Notes: generated from the letters alone by a model not told the origin. A stretch of 64,000 nucleotides of DNA from Palleronia sp. THAF1 (GCF_009363795.1 NZ_CP045420.1:2709001-2773000); one strand, 5' to 3'; shown: positions 54,447-63,923, counted from the first letter of the stretch. Program-made: numbers and translations.

Positions 54447-54721
54447 CCCAACTCTTCCACCACGCCAACCGACAGAAGTCCGAACGCTCCAAGCGCTTCT
54501 ACGCGCGGGTCGAGATGGCCTACACGCTGGTCGATTTCACCGCAGCCATGTGCTTCGTGATCGGCTCAGTGCTGTTCTTCTGGCCGACGTGGGAGACCTT
54601 GGCGATCTGGTTCTTCGTCATCGGCTCGGTCTGTTTTGCGGTGAAGCCGACCTTGAAGCTGTGGCGAGAGGTCAAGCTGGCGGCGATGGATGATAACAAG
54701 GACCTGTCCGAGCGTTTGTGA
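54443..54721 (+). CDS. YrhK-like small membrane protein in the phe operon
   Basis: 92 residues: a basic N-terminus ([20 protein letters not shown]) then two membrane helices ([16 protein letters not shown] and [21 protein letters not shown]). The repeated IGS motif and KPTLKLWRE end match the YrhK-like domain. GTG start with a GTGA overlap to pheS implies coupled translation. Function unknown. Confidence 0.75.
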   Translation: MTQLFHHANRQKSERSKRFYARVEMAYTLVDFTAAMCFVIGSVLFFWPTWETLAIWFFVIGSVCFAVKPTLKLWREVKLAAMDDNKDLSERL

Positions 54722-54760
54722 CGCATTTCGCAACGCTCTGGCCGCCCCCATCTTCCAACC

Positions 54761-54958
54761 ATGAAACGCCTCAAGATCGCGACCTTCCTTCTCCTCGCCG
54801 CCCTCGTCATCGCGGGTCACGTCGCACTATGGCTCTCGCCCGACTGGCCGACCGAATTGAAGCTGCAACTCACGATCCTGAACGCTGTCGGCTGGGCCGT
54901 TGTCATCCTGCCCGCGTTCGCCGTCGCCCGATGGGCCGCCGCGCACAAGTCGGACTGA
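54761..54958 (+). CDS. Small two-TM hypothetical protein between pheS and pheT
   Basis: 65 residues with hydrophobic segments at about 6-26 and 37-58 (FLLLAALVIAGHVALWL; LNAVGWAVVILPAFAVARWA). It lies in the pheS-pheT transcript, 39 bp after the YrhK-like gene and 64 bp before pheT. No family recognised; real-gene status rests on position and clean membrane topology. Confidence 0.6.
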   Translation: MKRLKIATFLLLAALVIAGHVALWLSPDWPTELKLQLTILNAVGWAVVILPAFAVARWAAAHKSD

Positions 54959-55022
54959 TCCGCTTCCCATTCGCCCGCCCCTGCGGTATCGCCGCTGGCG
55001 AACGACAAACGGGGCCGCGACG

Positions 55023-57419
55023 ATGAAATTCACCCTTTCCTGGCTGAAGGATCACCTGGACACCGACGCAAGCGTCGACCAGATCGCCGAGGCTCTGACC
55101 GATCTGGGGCTGGAAGTCGAAGAGGTCGTCGACCCCGCCGCCGCCCTGCGCCCCTTCACCGTTGGCCGCGTCACCGCCGCGACCCAGCATCCCGACGCAG
55201 ACCGCCTGCGCGTCTGCACTGTGGAGGCGGGCGACGGCCCCACCCAGATCATCTGCGGCGCACCCAACGCGCGCGAAGGCATCACCGTCGTCGTCGCCAA
55301 GCCCGGTACCTATATCCCCGGCCTCGACACCACCATCGCGGTCGGCAAGATCCGGGGCATCGAAAGCTACGGCATGATGGCCTCGGAGCGCGAGCTGGAA
55401 CTGTCGGAAGAGCATGACGGCATCATCGAGTTGCCGTCGGGCGAGGTCGGGCAATCCTTCGCCGACTGGCTGGCCACGAACCGCCCCGACGCCATCGACC
55501 CGATGATCGAGATCGCGATCACCCCCAACCGCCCCGACGCGCTGGCTGTGCGCGGCATCGCCCGCGATCTGGCGGCGCGCGGTCTGGGCACGCTGAAGCC
55601 GCAGGAGACATCTGCCATCGACGGCGGCTTCCCCTGCCCCATCGGCGTGACCATCGACGACGCGGCCTTGCCCCATGCCCCCCACTTCACCGGGCGGCTG
55701 ATCCGGGGCGTGAAGAACGGCCCCTCGCCCGACTGGCTGCAGGCGCGGCTGAAGGCGATCGGGTTGCGCCCGATCTCGGCCCTCGTGGACATTACCAACT
55801 TCTTCACCTTCGACATGAACCGCCCCCTGCACGTCTTCGACGCCGCCCGCGTCAAAGGCGACCTGCGCGTTCACCTGACCGACGGCGGCGAGACGCTGGA
55901 AGCGTTGGACGAGCGCACCTACACCTTCGCGCCCGGCATGGTCGCCATCTCTGACGACGCCGGCGTTGAAAGCATCGCAGGCATCATGGGCGGCGCGCCT
56001 TCGGGCGTGGAGGACGGCACGACCGACGTGTTCCTCGAATCCGCCTGGTGGGAGCCGGTGACCATCGCCCGCACGGGCCGTGCGCTGAAGATCAACTCTG
56101 ACGCACGCTACCGGTTTGAGCGTGGCGTCGATCCCGCCTACACGCGCCCCGGTCTGGACGCCGCGACGCAGATGATCCTGGACCTGTGCGGCGGTGAGGC
56201 GTCCGAGGTGGTCGAAGCCGGCGCCGCCCCGGACCACGCCCGTGCGTATAAGCTCGACGCGGCGCGCTGCGCGTCGCTCGTGGGGATGGATCTACCCGAA
56301 GACCAGCAGCGCGCAACGCTGACCGCACTTGGTTTCGCCATGGATGGCGACATGGCCCACGTGCCGACGTGGCGCCCCGATGTGAAGGGAGAGGCCGATC
56401 TGGTGGAAGAGGTGGCGCGCGTCGCGTCCCTGACCCGGCTTGTTCCGCAACCCATGGTTCGCGCGCAGACGGGCGTGCCCAAGCCGATCCTGACAGAGAC
56501 CCAGCGACGCGAGCAGACCGCCCGCCGCACCTGCGCCGCTCTCGGCTACAACGAAGTCGTCAGCTACAGCTTCATCGACCAGCCCACCGCCGATCTTTTC
56601 GGTGGCGGCACGGATGCCACGCGCGTCGAGAACCCGATCTCCTCCGAGATGAGCCACCTGCGTCCTGATCTGCTCGCAGGCCTGCTGCACGCCGCTGCGC
56701 GCAACCAGAAACGCGGCCAAGGCGATCTGGCGCTGTTCGAGGTCGGCAGCGCCTTCCACGGCGGTGAACCGGGTGAGCAAGTGGTGCAGGTCGCCGGTCT
56801 GGTAACCGGGCGCACCGGCCCCAAGGATGTGCATGGCAGCACCCGCGCGGTTGATGTCTACGATGTGAAGGCCGATGCAGAGGCAGTGTTGGCCGCGCTC
56901 GGCGCGCCCGCAAAGGTGCAGATCTTCCGCGATGGGGCCGCCTGGTGGCACCCCGGTCGCCACGGGCGCATCGGGCTTGGGCCGAAGAAGGTGCTTGGCG
57001 CATTCGGTGAAGTGCATCCGAAAATCTTGCGCGCGATGGGCGTCAAAGGACCCGCGATGGCCTTCACAATCTGGCCTGACGAAGTACCCGTGCCGCGCAA
57101 TTCCGGCAACGCCCGCCCGGCGCTGGCGATCAGTGATCTGCAAGCGGTGGAACGGGACTTCGCCTTTGTTCTGGACGCGCGGGTCGAGGCGCAGACGCTG
57201 ATCGCCGCCGCGCAGGGCGCGGACAAGGCGCTGATCGACGAGGTGCGCGTTTTCGATCAGTTCATCGGTGGATCGCTGGGTGATGGGAAAAAATCGCTGG
57301 CGATCACGGTGCGCATCCAGCCGAAGGACCAGACGCTGACTGATAAAGAGATCGAGGCCATTGCGGCCAAGATCGTCCAGAAGGTCGAAGGGGCAACAGG
57401 CGGTACGCTGCGCAGCTAA
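55023..57419 (+). CDS. pheT: Phenylalanyl-tRNA synthetase beta subunit
   Basis: 798-residue subunit. The N-terminal EMAP/tRNA-binding domain (MKFTLSWLKDHLDTDASVDQIAEALTDLG, then HPDADRLRVCTVEAG), B3/4 editing domain (residues about 210-390), B5 domain, a catalytic-like core (about 470-680) and the C-terminal ferredoxin-fold anticodon-binding domain (AISDLQAVERDFAFVLD) are all present. Confidence 0.97.
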   Translation: MKFTLSWLKDHLDTDASVDQIAEALTDLGLEVEEVVDPAAALRPFTVGRVTAATQHPDADRLRVCTVEAGDGPTQIICGAPNAREGITVVVAKPGTYIPGLDTTIAVGKIRGIESYGMMASERELELSEEHDGIIELPSGEVGQSFADWLATNRPDAIDPMIEIAITPNRPDALAVRGIARDLAARGLGTLKPQETSAIDGGFPCPIGVTIDDAALPHAPHFTGRLIRGVKNGPSPDWLQARLKAIGLRPISALVDITNFFTFDMNRPLHVFDAARVKGDLRVHLTDGGETLEALDERTYTFAPGMVAISDDAGVESIAGIMGGAPSGVEDGTTDVFLESAWWEPVTIARTGRALKINSDARYRFERGVDPAYTRPGLDAATQMILDLCGGEASEVVEAGAAPDHARAYKLDAARCASLVGMDLPEDQQRATLTALGFAMDGDMAHVPTWRPDVKGEADLVEEVARVASLTRLVPQPMVRAQTGVPKPILTETQRREQTARRTCAALGYNEVVSYSFIDQPTADLFGGGTDATRVENPISSEMSHLRPDLLAGLLHAAARNQKRGQGDLALFEVGSAFHGGEPGEQVVQVAGLVTGRTGPKDVHGSTRAVDVYDVKADAEAVLAALGAPAKVQIFRDGAAWWHPGRHGRIGLGPKKVLGAFGEVHPKILRAMGVKGPAMAFTIWPDEVPVPRNSGNARPALAISDLQAVERDFAFVLDARVEAQTLIAAAQGADKALIDEVRVFDQFIGGSLGDGKKSLAITVRIQPKDQTLTDKEIEAIAAKIVQKVEGATGGTLRS

Positions 57420-57433
57420 AGCGCGGCGCACCC

Positions 57434-57462
57434 CTTCTTTGTTTTCCCAATACTCAAGCCGG
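57434..57462 (-). repeat. Gene-end repeat copy 4 (behind plsC)
   Basis: The plus strand reads CTTCTTTGTTTTCCC, then AATACTCAAGCCGG. Read on the minus strand it follows the plsC stop. It matches the copy at 39362 in 13 leading bases and in ATRCTCAA; see the other copies at 9401 and 14831. Confidence 0.55.
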
Positions 57463-57485
57463 ACGGCGACCAAGGAAAACAACCC

Positions 57486-58214
57486 TCAGGCCTTGACCGC
57501 GGCCCATCCGGCTTCGGCCATCAACGCGTCTGAACGCTCTTCGACAGCCTCACGCAGTCGATCCACGAAGGGCTGCTTATCCAGACCCGGCGGGATCGGC
57601 TCCAGAAATTCGATCACGGCGTGACCCTGCTTTTTCACGATACCGGTGCGCGGCCAGAAGACGCCGACGTTCACCGCAACCGGCACGCAGGTCTGGCCCA
57701 GCTGTTGATACAGCACCGCCGTCCCCGTCTTGTAGGGAAGCTCGACACCCGGCGCGACGCGCGTGCCTTGGGGATAGATGATCAGTTGGCCGGGTCGCGC
57801 CGCGCCCTTTTGCACATCGGCGAGCATCTTCGCGATGGCTTGGCCCTTCTTACCGCGATCCACCGGCACGCAGCCGATCTTGAGAGCGAACCAACCCAGC
57901 ACGGGTGTGCGCGTCAATTCTTTCTTCATGATGAATTTGAACGCTGGCAGGACCGAGCACAGGATGATGATGTCGAAGAAAGACTGGTGCTTGGCTGCGA
58001 TCATCACGGCACCCGTGGGGGGCGTCCCGCGCACTTCGGACGTCAGCCCGATCATCCAGGACGCCGACCAACGCACATAACGGCAATAGGCCTGGATCGC
58101 GCGATTGCCGTTGGCCGGATCGCGAAGGGTGGCCGGCACCCACCAAAGTCCCATCAGCGCCATGGCGACATACATCTGGATCGTGAAGATGAACGAGCGG
58201 ATGGCCTGGATCAT
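57486..58214 (-). CDS. 1-acyl-sn-glycerol-3-phosphate acyltransferase family
   Basis: 242-residue PlsC-type enzyme of phosphatidic-acid synthesis. One N-terminal membrane helix precedes the catalytic HxxxxD (KHQSFFD, near residue 78). The second motif reads YPQGTR instead of the usual PEGTR, a Gln-for-Glu variant. PVDRGKKG and VPVAVNVG complete the fold. ATGA overlap with ftsX couples it to the ftsE-ftsX unit. Confidence 0.9.
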   Translation of the reverse strand: MIQAIRSFIFTIQMYVAMALMGLWWVPATLRDPANGNRAIQAYCRYVRWSASWMIGLTSEVRGTPPTGAVMIAAKHQSFFDIIILCSVLPAFKFIMKKELTRTPVLGWFALKIGCVPVDRGKKGQAIAKMLADVQKGAARPGQLIIYPQGTRVAPGVELPYKTGTAVLYQQLGQTCVPVAVNVGVFWPRTGIVKKQGHAVIEFLEPIPPGLDKQPFVDRLREAVEERSDALMAEAGWAAVKA

Positions 58215-59104
58215 GGGATGTCCTTCAAGGCGCGCATGGCGGTGATACGGGTGGCCCAGAAGGCCACGATACCCGCGACCGGCGGAATGACCATAGGGGC
58301 GAGCCACCCGAATCCCGTGAAGCCCAGCCCCGTCAGGAAGCCGCCCGCCGCCTCGACGCTGGGCAGAGCCCAGATCGCGATCATGCCCGCAACCGTTCCC
58401 AGCGCCGCGCCGCCAAGCGCACGTAAGGTGAACCGGCGAACGAAGGCGCGGGCGATGAAGACGTCCCGGGCGCCGATCAGACGCAGCACGCGCATGACTT
58501 CGCGGTTCGCCGCCAGCGCCGATCCCGCCGCAAGCGTTACCATCGACGCCATCGTCAGCGTGATCAGCGCAAGAATCCCTAGTCCAAGCGTGTTCAGCCG
58601 ATCCGCCGCGCGCACCAGCGGTCTGCGCCAGCGGGTGTGATCGTCCAGCACGGCACCCGGCGCTTCCGCGCCCAGCCGCAGGCGCAGACCCTCGGCATCG
58701 AAACCCGCGTCATCCTCGATCACCTCGATCAGTTGCGGGATCGGCAATGCCTCTACCGGCAGGTCCGGGCCGAACCACGGGGCCAGAAGCGCGCGCTGTT
58801 CTTCCGCCGGGATCGCGCGGGCGAAGGCCACGCCAGGGGTCTCTGACAGGATACGCAGCACCGCCGCCACCTGCACCTCACGCTGGTCCATCGGCGCAGA
58901 GATGCGGATCGTCGAGGATTGCGCCAGCGAGGTTGACCATCGCTCGGCCAACCGACTGGTCGCCAGGGAAAGAGCCATCGCGAAGACCGCAAGAAAGGCC
59001 ATAGCAGCCGCGGTGAAGACGGTCAGCCGAGCCGAAAAACCACGCGCCGGGACGATCCGGTCGGCGTTGGTGTCGCCCTTCATCGTTTCCAACACGCTCT
59101 TCAC
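58211..59104 (-). CDS. ftsX: Cell-division protein FtsX
   Basis: 297-residue inner-membrane partner of FtsE controlling septal peptidoglycan hydrolases. Four membrane helices: one near residues 27-50, then three in the C-terminal FtsX domain (about 170-290, with NREVMRVLRLIGARDVFIARAFVRR). The periplasmic loop lies between. GTG 59104 gives a GTGA overlap with ftsE; ATG 59080 is an alternative. Order ftsE-ftsX-plsC is seen in other Rhodobacterales. Confidence 0.9.
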   Translation of the reverse strand: MKSVLETMKGDTNADRIVPARGFSARLTVFTAAAMAFLAVFAMALSLATSRLAERWSTSLAQSSTIRISAPMDQREVQVAAVLRILSETPGVAFARAIPAEEQRALLAPWFGPDLPVEALPIPQLIEVIEDDAGFDAEGLRLRLGAEAPGAVLDDHTRWRRPLVRAADRLNTLGLGILALITLTMASMVTLAAGSALAANREVMRVLRLIGARDVFIARAFVRRFTLRALGGAALGTVAGMIAIWALPSVEAAGGFLTGLGFTGFGWLAPMVIPPVAGIVAFWATRITAMRALKDIP

Positions 59105-59778
59105 AGATCGGCCCCGGCCATATCCAACTGCCCCTGCCGCAACCGCAGCACACGCGCGGACACCTGCGATTTCGCCGCGCGGATCAGGTTCAGGTCATGG
59201 GTGGCGATGAGCACAGCCTTGCCCATGCGGTTCAATTCGACGAGCAGTTGCAACAGGCGAAGCGACATCTCCCAATCGACGTTCCCCGTTGGTTCATCCG
59301 CCAGAATTACGTCCGGCGACAGGATCAGGGCCCGCGCCAGCGCCGCACGCTGCCGCTCTCCGCCCGACAGTTCCGGCGGCAGCGCATCGGCGCGATGACC
59401 CAACCCGACCCAAGCCAGCAATTCGTCCAGTTCCGCACGCCGGGGCGTTGGGTCCTCTCCCGCCGCAGCAAGGGGCATGGCCACGTTGTCACGCAACGAC
59501 AGGTGGTTCAGGAAGCCGCAGTCCTGATGCACAACGCCCACGCGACGCCGGAATTGCGCCACGCCGTCACGGCCCAGTTCCGAGACGGGGCGCCCGAAGG
59601 CGATCACCTCACCATGGGATGGCGCAAGGTCCAGATAGCACAGCTTCAAAAGGGTCGTCTTTCCCGCCCCGGACGGGCCGGTCAGGAAATGGAACGAACC
59701 GGGTGCCAGCCGCAGGGAAATCCCGCTCAGAAGCGCCGTTGTGTCGTAGCCGTATCTGACGTCGTTCAGCTCGATCAC
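59101..59778 (-). CDS. ftsE: Cell-division ATP-binding protein FtsE
   Basis: 225-residue ABC ATPase. Walker A is GPSGAGKTT near residue 34, the signature ELSGGERQR near residue 136, Walker B VILADEPTGNVD near residue 156 and the switch His ATHD. The N-terminal VIELNDVRYGYD is typical. GTG 59778 with an AGG-like site is chosen over GTG 59814, whose extra residues are basic and unconserved. Confidence 0.93.
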   Translation of the reverse strand: MIELNDVRYGYDTTALLSGISLRLAPGSFHFLTGPSGAGKTTLLKLCYLDLAPSHGEVIAFGRPVSELGRDGVAQFRRRVGVVHQDCGFLNHLSLRDNVAMPLAAAGEDPTPRRAELDELLAWVGLGHRADALPPELSGGERQRAALARALILSPDVILADEPTGNVDWEMSLRLLQLLVELNRMGKAVLIATHDLNLIRAAKSQVSARVLRLRQGQLDMAGADL

Positions 59779-59924
59779 GGGTCGCCTCGCCTTCGCGCGA
59801 CCGTTTTGCCTCACAGGGCGGGGCGATTCAATCGGCAGTCGGCTCTGGTGTTGGATTTGTGCGATGCTGTCGCTACCGTGATGTTAACTATAAAAGGACG
59901 ATCGGGAACTCCCGGCGAGGCATC

Positions 59925-60689
59925 ATGCGGATCACCTGTCCCAATTGCGCAGCGGAATACGAAGTCGAGGCTGACATGATCCCCGACGCGGGCCGTGACG
60001 TGCAGTGTTCGGCCTGCGGTCACACTTGGATGCAGTTCAGCGACGGTCACGCCGAAGAGATCACAGTTCCTTCCGCAGCGATGCCCCCCGCGGAAGACAA
60101 AGCCGTTGTCCCCGAAGAGACGGCTGAACCTAAGCCACCCGCCCGCCGTCAGATGGATGACGAGACGCGTCGCATCCTGAAGGAAGAGGCCGAGCGAGAA
60201 GCAGCCGCCCGTCGCGCGCGCCGCCGTGCGGCAGAGACATCGCTGGAGACGCAAGCCGATCTAGGGCTGGATGAAACGCCAGAGGAACGCGTCACGGAGG
60301 CGAGCGCGGACTTGGACACGGCGCCCTCTCCCCGAACGGAATCGCGCAGTGGCCGCCTGCCGGACATTGAAGAGATCAACTCTACACTCGACGCCCGGCC
60401 ACCAGAGCAGCACTACGGTTCAGACGCTATGACAATCACCGACGAAGCAGACACCACCGGCGACCCGGGCTTCCGCGGTGGGTTCGTCGCAATGATCTTG
60501 ATCGCGCTGCTTCTGATCGCGATCTATTTGTTGGCTCCACGCGTCGCCGCTGCCGTGCCCGCGCTGGAACCCGCGCTAAGCGCCTATGTGGACGGGGCGA
60601 ACGCGCTACGCCAGATCGTGAACGATGCACTTCAATCGGCTGCGGACGCCATCGGCGGCATCGCGGGATCGCCTGACGCAGGATCCTAG
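59925..60689 (+). CDS. MJ0042-type zinc-ribbon membrane protein
   Basis: 254 residues. The N-terminal zinc ribbon CPNC...CSACGHTW (residues 5-33) is followed by a long acidic/Arg-rich disordered linker with a coiled segment (about 85-125) and one membrane helix near residues 178-200 (AMILIALLLIAIYLLAP). Ribbon-linker-TM proteins divergent from ftsE are common in this order; the function is unknown. The stop overlaps the convergent moeA stop. Confidence 0.85.
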   Translation: MRITCPNCAAEYEVEADMIPDAGRDVQCSACGHTWMQFSDGHAEEITVPSAAMPPAEDKAVVPEETAEPKPPARRQMDDETRRILKEEAEREAAARRARRRAAETSLETQADLGLDETPEERVTEASADLDTAPSPRTESRSGRLPDIEEINSTLDARPPEQHYGSDAMTITDEADTTGDPGFRGGFVAMILIALLLIAIYLLAPRVAAAVPALEPALSAYVDGANALRQIVNDALQSAADAIGGIAGSPDAGS

Positions 60690-62827
60690 ACCAAGCCGAA
60701 GCTTGCGTAGGGCAGGAAGTGCACCGGATCGCCCGGTGTGATCGTAGCCGCGCCTTCCTTCAATTCCACAAGTCCATCGGCCCAGCTTAATCCAGAAATA
60801 CGGCCGGAACCTTCGGACCCGAAGACCTGCACGCCATCCGGCCCCATGCGCGCACGCAGGTATTCGCGGCGTCCGGGCTTCTTCATCTTGGAAAAGTCTG
60901 CGGGTACTGTGAAGCCTTCGGGTTCGACCCAAGTGCCTCCTGCCAGCACAGAAAGGGCCGGGCGCGCGAAGATCAACGCGCAAACGAATGCGGCGACGGG
61001 GTTTCCCGGCAGGCCGAAGACCGGAACGCCGCCGCGCATTCCCAGTGCCAGCGGGCGGCCCGGCTTTAACGCGATCCGCCAGGATGACAACGCGCCCTCG
61101 TCCCGTAGAAGGGCCGATACATGATCTTCGTCGCCTGCGGATGCGCCGCCGCTCGTCAGGATCGCATGACAATCAGCAGCGTCCAGCGCCGCGCGCAGAA
61201 TGTCGCGATTGTCCGCGACGTGACCCAAGTCGACCGCCTCATGCCCCCAACGTGCCGCGATGGCCAGCAGCATTGGGCGGTTGGCGTCATAGGTGCGCGC
61301 AGGATCCTCGGTTGCGCCGGGCGACGCGAGTTCATCACCCGTGGACAAGACCCCGACGCGAAGGCGTTTGCGCACAAGCACAGTCGCAGAGCCGGTGGCA
61401 GACAGAAGCGCAAGGTCGGGTGGCGTCAGGCGATGGCCGTCGTCGAACAGCGGGGCGCCGACATCCACATCCTCTCCGGCGCGCCGGGTGTTCGCGCCGG
61501 GCTTGACCGGACCATTGAAGGCGACGTGGGTGGCATCGGTGCGCGTATCCTCTTCCAGCACGACGGTATCGACACCGTTCGGCAGGATCGCGCCCGTCAG
61601 GATGCGAATGGCGTGGCCTTGCGGCACCGTCCCTGTGAACGGCGCGCCCGCCGCCGCCCGTCCATTGGTCAGTGGCAGGGATTGCGCGCCATCGCCCGTT
61701 GCGGAATGGGCGAATCCGTAGCCATCCACCGCCGCATTCGGCGCGGGTGGATTGGCGCGGATCGCGTTGACGGCCGAGGCAAGGATGCGTCCGTCGGCAC
61801 CCAGCACGGCAACGCTCTCGGTGCCAGTCACCCCGCGCAGGCGTTTGCGCAACAGGTCCAGCGCCGTGTCCACCGGGGTCCAGTCGACACCGGGCGGCAG
61901 GGCGAAGCAGTCGTTGGACAATGGCGGCGGGGTCAGGTCGGAATGGTCCGGCTTAACGCGCGCGCCGTACGCCTCCGGAGGGGCATTTCGTGCCAGCCCC
62001 GTCAGATGGTCACGATGTTCCGCCCCAAGAATCCACCCTTCCTCTGGCGCGTCGATCTGCATCATCGCCGCCAGTTCGTCAGCAGGCAGCGCGGCAAGCA
62101 CATGAGCCAACAGCCGCACCTGATGACGGTCCCTGATGCCATCCTTCGGCACGGCGCTTTCGATCAGTCCCGGCCAGATCTCTGCCAGAACCGCAGGCGC
62201 ATCCCGCCAGTCTTGGAATGGCCAGACCGCGACACCATCGATCCGCCGCAACCTTGAGAGCATCGGCAACCCCATCAGCGCCTGCCCGCCAACGGTCGGA
62301 TGGGCGTTCAATTGCCAGACGCTGGACGATGCCTTGGCCACGGTATCGCAGGCCCGCTTCTCAGCGACCGTTGTCTGGGTCCGGTCCGTGCCTTTGAACG
62401 GTATATCGTCGAAACGCTCCTTCCATTGCCACGGCTTGCCCCAGAATGGCCCGACACCCGTGAATATCCGATTAAGCTGGGATGCGATTTCGAAGCGATT
62501 GTTCACGCCTTTCGCGTCATCCTCGATCCGTTCGGCCAGCCAGTCCCACAGAACCAGCGGATCATCGGACCCCGTCACCTGCCGCGCGAAGCCTGCCGGA
62601 TAGCCGAACGGAAAATCGAACCCTGCCAGAACGCGCCGACCGGTGGCGATCTCTGCGCGCAGACGGTCGGCCAGCCATGCCTCGGCGGCCAAGCGGGTCG
62701 GCATATGGACTGGCTCTTCCGCCTCACCCTGCGACACAACGCCGATCCAGATCGCGTCTTTACCAATGGGGCGCACGCCCTGAGCGGCGGACCAATCCAC
62801 GACGATGACGGTGTCGAACCCGCTCAC
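60686..62827 (-). CDS. moeA: DUF429-like domain fused to molybdopterin molybdenumtransferase MoeA
   Basis: 713 residues, against about 400 for ordinary MoeA. Residues about 310-713 are complete MoeA: LTGAILPNGVDTVV, the MPT-binding TSGGASAGDEDH and GLPGNPVAAFV, then domain IV. MoeA inserts molybdate into adenylylated molybdopterin. Residues 1-300 form a separate domain with VIVVDWSAA, AGFDFPFGYP, AHPTVGGQALMGLP and DRHQVRLLAHVLAAL, resembling the RNase H-fold DUF429 family. No frameshift or internal start separates them. It is coupled to mobB by a four-base overlap. Confidence 0.9.
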   Translation of the reverse strand: MSGFDTVIVVDWSAAQGVRPIGKDAIWIGVVSQGEAEEPVHMPTRLAAEAWLADRLRAEIATGRRVLAGFDFPFGYPAGFARQVTGSDDPLVLWDWLAERIEDDAKGVNNRFEIASQLNRIFTGVGPFWGKPWQWKERFDDIPFKGTDRTQTTVAEKRACDTVAKASSSVWQLNAHPTVGGQALMGLPMLSRLRRIDGVAVWPFQDWRDAPAVLAEIWPGLIESAVPKDGIRDRHQVRLLAHVLAALPADELAAMMQIDAPEEGWILGAEHRDHLTGLARNAPPEAYGARVKPDHSDLTPPPLSNDCFALPPGVDWTPVDTALDLLRKRLRGVTGTESVAVLGADGRILASAVNAIRANPPAPNAAVDGYGFAHSATGDGAQSLPLTNGRAAAGAPFTGTVPQGHAIRILTGAILPNGVDTVVLEEDTRTDATHVAFNGPVKPGANTRRAGEDVDVGAPLFDDGHRLTPPDLALLSATGSATVLVRKRLRVGVLSTGDELASPGATEDPARTYDANRPMLLAIAARWGHEAVDLGHVADNRDILRAALDAADCHAILTSGGASAGDEDHVSALLRDEGALSSWRIALKPGRPLALGMRGGVPVFGLPGNPVAAFVCALIFARPALSVLAGGTWVEPEGFTVPADFSKMKKPGRREYLRARMGPDGVQVFGSEGSGRISGLSWADGLVELKEGAATITPGDPVHFLPYASFGLV

Positions 62828-63318
62828 AACCCTACCTGGCTTGCGATGAAGTCCGCGATGGCAGCGGTATCATCAAGGTCCAACACAGGGCGGTCGGTCA
62901 GTCCCGTGTCCCCTTTCGCCGCGACCACACGAATCGTCGGGTCGTCGGGTGCGATCAGCGGGCGACCTGTTTCGGCACGCCAAGCTTCGACCTTGGGGTG
63001 GGTGTCGCGCTTCCAGCCTTCCACCAGCACCAGATCGACCGGGGCCAACTTCGCCAACAGGTCCGACAGCGGCGGCTCTGGCGCATCGTCGAGTTCCGTC
63101 ATCAACGCCCAGCGCGTGCCGGACGACAATAGCACCTGATGAGCCCCCGCCTCTCGGTGACGACGCGAGTCCTTGCCCGGCTGGTCCACGTCGAAGCTGT
63201 GGTGCGCATGCTTCAGGGTGCTGACCGTCACCCCCCGCGCGCGAAACTCGGCCACCAGACGCACCATCAGCCCAGTCTTGCCCGCGTTCTTCCAGCCTGT
63301 GACGCCGTAAAGCTTCAT
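62824..63318 (-). CDS. mobB: Molybdopterin-guanine dinucleotide biosynthesis protein B
   Basis: 164-residue P-loop GTPase assisting MobA. Walker A GWKNAGKTGLMVRL is near residue 7 and the family block TLKHAHHSFDVDQPGKDS near residue 34; LVLVEGWKRDTHPKVE near residue 106 is typical. The start at 63318 overlaps the mobA stop by four bases. Confidence 0.94.
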   Translation of the reverse strand: MKLYGVTGWKNAGKTGLMVRLVAEFRARGVTVSTLKHAHHSFDVDQPGKDSRRHREAGAHQVLLSSGTRWALMTELDDAPEPPLSDLLAKLAPVDLVLVEGWKRDTHPKVEAWRAETGRPLIAPDDPTIRVVAAKGDTGLTDRPVLDLDDTAAIADFIASQVGL

Positions 63319-63923
63319 GCCATGCCCCGTGCGGTGTCCAAGTCTTCTGGCGTGTTCACGTTGAAGAATGGATCGCCGCGATCCACCGGGAAGGCTGCCA
63401 GCGCGGTGCCGTGCCGGTCGGTCCATGCGACGACCTTCCGGGTGCCGTCCTTCAGGGCGTCGCGCAGGTCATCGCGTAATGCGACGGGCCAAAGGCCGAA
63501 GGTCGGGTGCCGTGCGATCCCGCGCTCGGGATCAGGTGTCGCGGCAAGCGCGATGGGATGGCCCTGCGCCTCGGCAGCCAGAAGAAGCTGCGGCACCAGA
63601 TCGGCGGGGAAGAACGGTGTGTCGGCGGCGACGGTAACGATATGGGTCGCGCCTTTGGTAGCAGCCCAGTCCAGCCCGGCCAGAACGCCTGCAAGGGGGC
63701 CGGGATGGTCGGCCAGACTGTCGGGGATCACCGGCAGCCTAAGATCGGCGAACCGATCAGGATCGCCATTCGCATTCAGCGCCATATCAGGCACCTGCGG
63801 CGCGAAGCGGTCGATAACGTGATCCAGGATCGACCGGCCACCCAGCATCAGCCGCCCCTTGTCGCCACCGCCCATCCGGGTCGCGCGGCCACCTGCAAGG
63901 ATTACGCCAAGAGGGGCGATCAT
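63315..63923 (-). CDS. mobA: Molybdenum cofactor guanylyltransferase
   Basis: 202-residue nucleotidyltransferase linking GMP to Mo-molybdopterin to form the bis-MGD cofactor of DMSO-reductase-family enzymes. The N-terminal GTP-binding loop is LAGGRATRMGGGDKG. It also has VAADTPFFPADL (metal-binding Asp) and DPFFNVNTPEDL. The start MIAPLGVIL at 63923 overlaps the stop of the upstream gene (ATGA), so an operon continues beyond the window. Confidence 0.94.
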   Translation of the reverse strand: MIAPLGVILAGGRATRMGGGDKGRLMLGGRSILDHVIDRFAPQVPDMALNANGDPDRFADLRLPVIPDSLADHPGPLAGVLAGLDWAATKGATHIVTVAADTPFFPADLVPQLLLAAEAQGHPIALAATPDPERGIARHPTFGLWPVALRDDLRDALKDGTRKVVAWTDRHGTALAAFPVDRGDPFFNVNTPEDLDTARGMA

